Assembly: GCF_964021735.1 (NCBI RefSeq)
Contig: NZ_CAXIBN010000062.1
Location: 1 to 16,755, forward strand
Direction of reading: 5' to 3'
Source: Wocania_A sp964021735
GTDB lineage: Bacteria > Bacteroidota > Bacteroidia > Flavobacteriales > Flavobacteriaceae
DNA length: 16,755 nucleotides
Numbering within the stretch: the stretch's first letter is position 1; each line of letters starts with the position of its first letter. Below, one piece after another: positions 16,300 through 16,755 of the stretch. The translations under genes were made by a program, and so were the position numbers. The notes under the pieces are model-generated. The model saw nothing but the letters and a program-made list of their open reading frames with translations, ran no database searches and was not told where the DNA came from.

Positions 16300-16755
16300 T
16301 TGAAATATATATTTTTCTTCGTTATCGTATTTATTTCGTTAGGTGAAATGCATTCGCAAATAAATAAAAATTTGCGTAAAATTGATTCTATCCAAGATTA
16401 TTTGTCAACTGCTAAATTTACAGATTCAGTTTCTGTAGCAAATCAACATTATAAAATAGGAGAACTGTATAGATATTCTTTGCTTAGTGATAGTGCTTAT
16501 TTTTATTATCAAAAAGCTGAAAAGGTTTTTAGGAAATTCAATTATAAATATGAGACAGCTATAACTCTTTACGGGATTGCAGTTTGTCAAACTTATGATA
16601 AAGACTATACAGGTAGTGAAGTAACCTCAATTGAAGCACTAACTTTATTAGAGCAGCTAAATGAAAGCAACCTAATTAAAGAGCGTAAAGCTTATATTTA
16701 TAATAACTTAGGAATTGTTTTTGATGAGTTAGAACAATTTAATGAATCTATAGAG
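16300..16755 (+). CDS. Exported TPR-repeat protein, 5' part only (runs off the window)
   Basis: An open frame of 152 codons with no stop before the window end. From the TTG at 16300 the protein begins MKYIFFFVIVFISLGEMHSQ, a good Sec signal peptide. The first in-frame ATG (16348, MHSQINKN) would cut this signal off, and an in-frame TAA lies 15 bases upstream of the TTG, so no upstream ATG is available. The mature part shows helical TPR-like repeats: IGELYRYSLLSDSAYFYYQKAEKVF, then YETAITLYGIAVCQ, then AYIYNNLGIVFDELEQFNESIE. In Bacteroidota, N-terminal exported TPR domains of this kind commonly precede a membrane helix and a histidine kinase or a LuxR-type helix-turn-helix. The missing C-terminus decides which, so only the TPR part is asserted. 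A -7 element lies just upstream. Confidence 0.78.
   Translation, partial: MKYIFFFVIVFISLGEMHSQINKNLRKIDSIQDYLSTAKFTDSVSVANQHYKIGELYRYSLLSDSAYFYYQKAEKVFRKFNYKYETAITLYGIAVCQTYDKDYTGSEVTSIEALTLLEQLNESNLIKERKAYIYNNLGIVFDELEQFNESIE

Overview
The window reads as chromosomal DNA of a Bacteroidota member, most likely a Flavobacteriaceae species (inference). The evidence is strongly AT-rich sequence, a SusC/SusD pair, small lipoproteins with Cys lipoboxes, LytTR-type signalling, a long NagB fused to a PIG-L/LmbE domain, and TAnnTTTG-like -7 elements. No tRNA, rRNA, insertion sequence, phage gene or CRISPR array was seen.

Left block, minus strand, transcribed from about 11658 down to 186: a SusC-like TonB-dependent transporter, a SusD-like surface lipoprotein, an intrinsic terminator, a 1102-residue FG-GAP/VCBS lipoprotein with a central ASPIC/UnbV region, a LytS-type sensor kinase, its LytTR response regulator (ATGA overlap with the kinase), and a NagX-type membrane N-acetyltransferase. 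Right block, plus strand: a two-domain glucosamine-6-phosphate deaminase (NagB plus PIG-L/LmbE) and a LacI-family regulator. The two blocks diverge from a 740-base intergenic region that holds a perfect 18-bp-arm inverted repeat and shorter palindromes.

Read together, this looks like an amino-sugar (GlcN/GlcNAc or oligomer) acquisition locus. SusC/SusD import across the outer membrane, the propeller lipoprotein may assist at the surface or in the periplasm, NagX could acetylate glucosamine, and NagB/LmbE would feed the sugar phosphate into glycolysis. LacI and the two-component system would provide control. No glycoside hydrolase, sugar kinase or inner-membrane permease is present, so the locus is not a conventional complete polysaccharide-utilization locus. 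The substrate assignment is inference from NagB and NagX.

The right end (15686-16755) is a separate unit: a gene-free stretch with small repeats, a 48-residue lipoprotein gene with its own strong terminator, and the 5' part of an exported TPR protein that appears to start at TTG and runs off the window.
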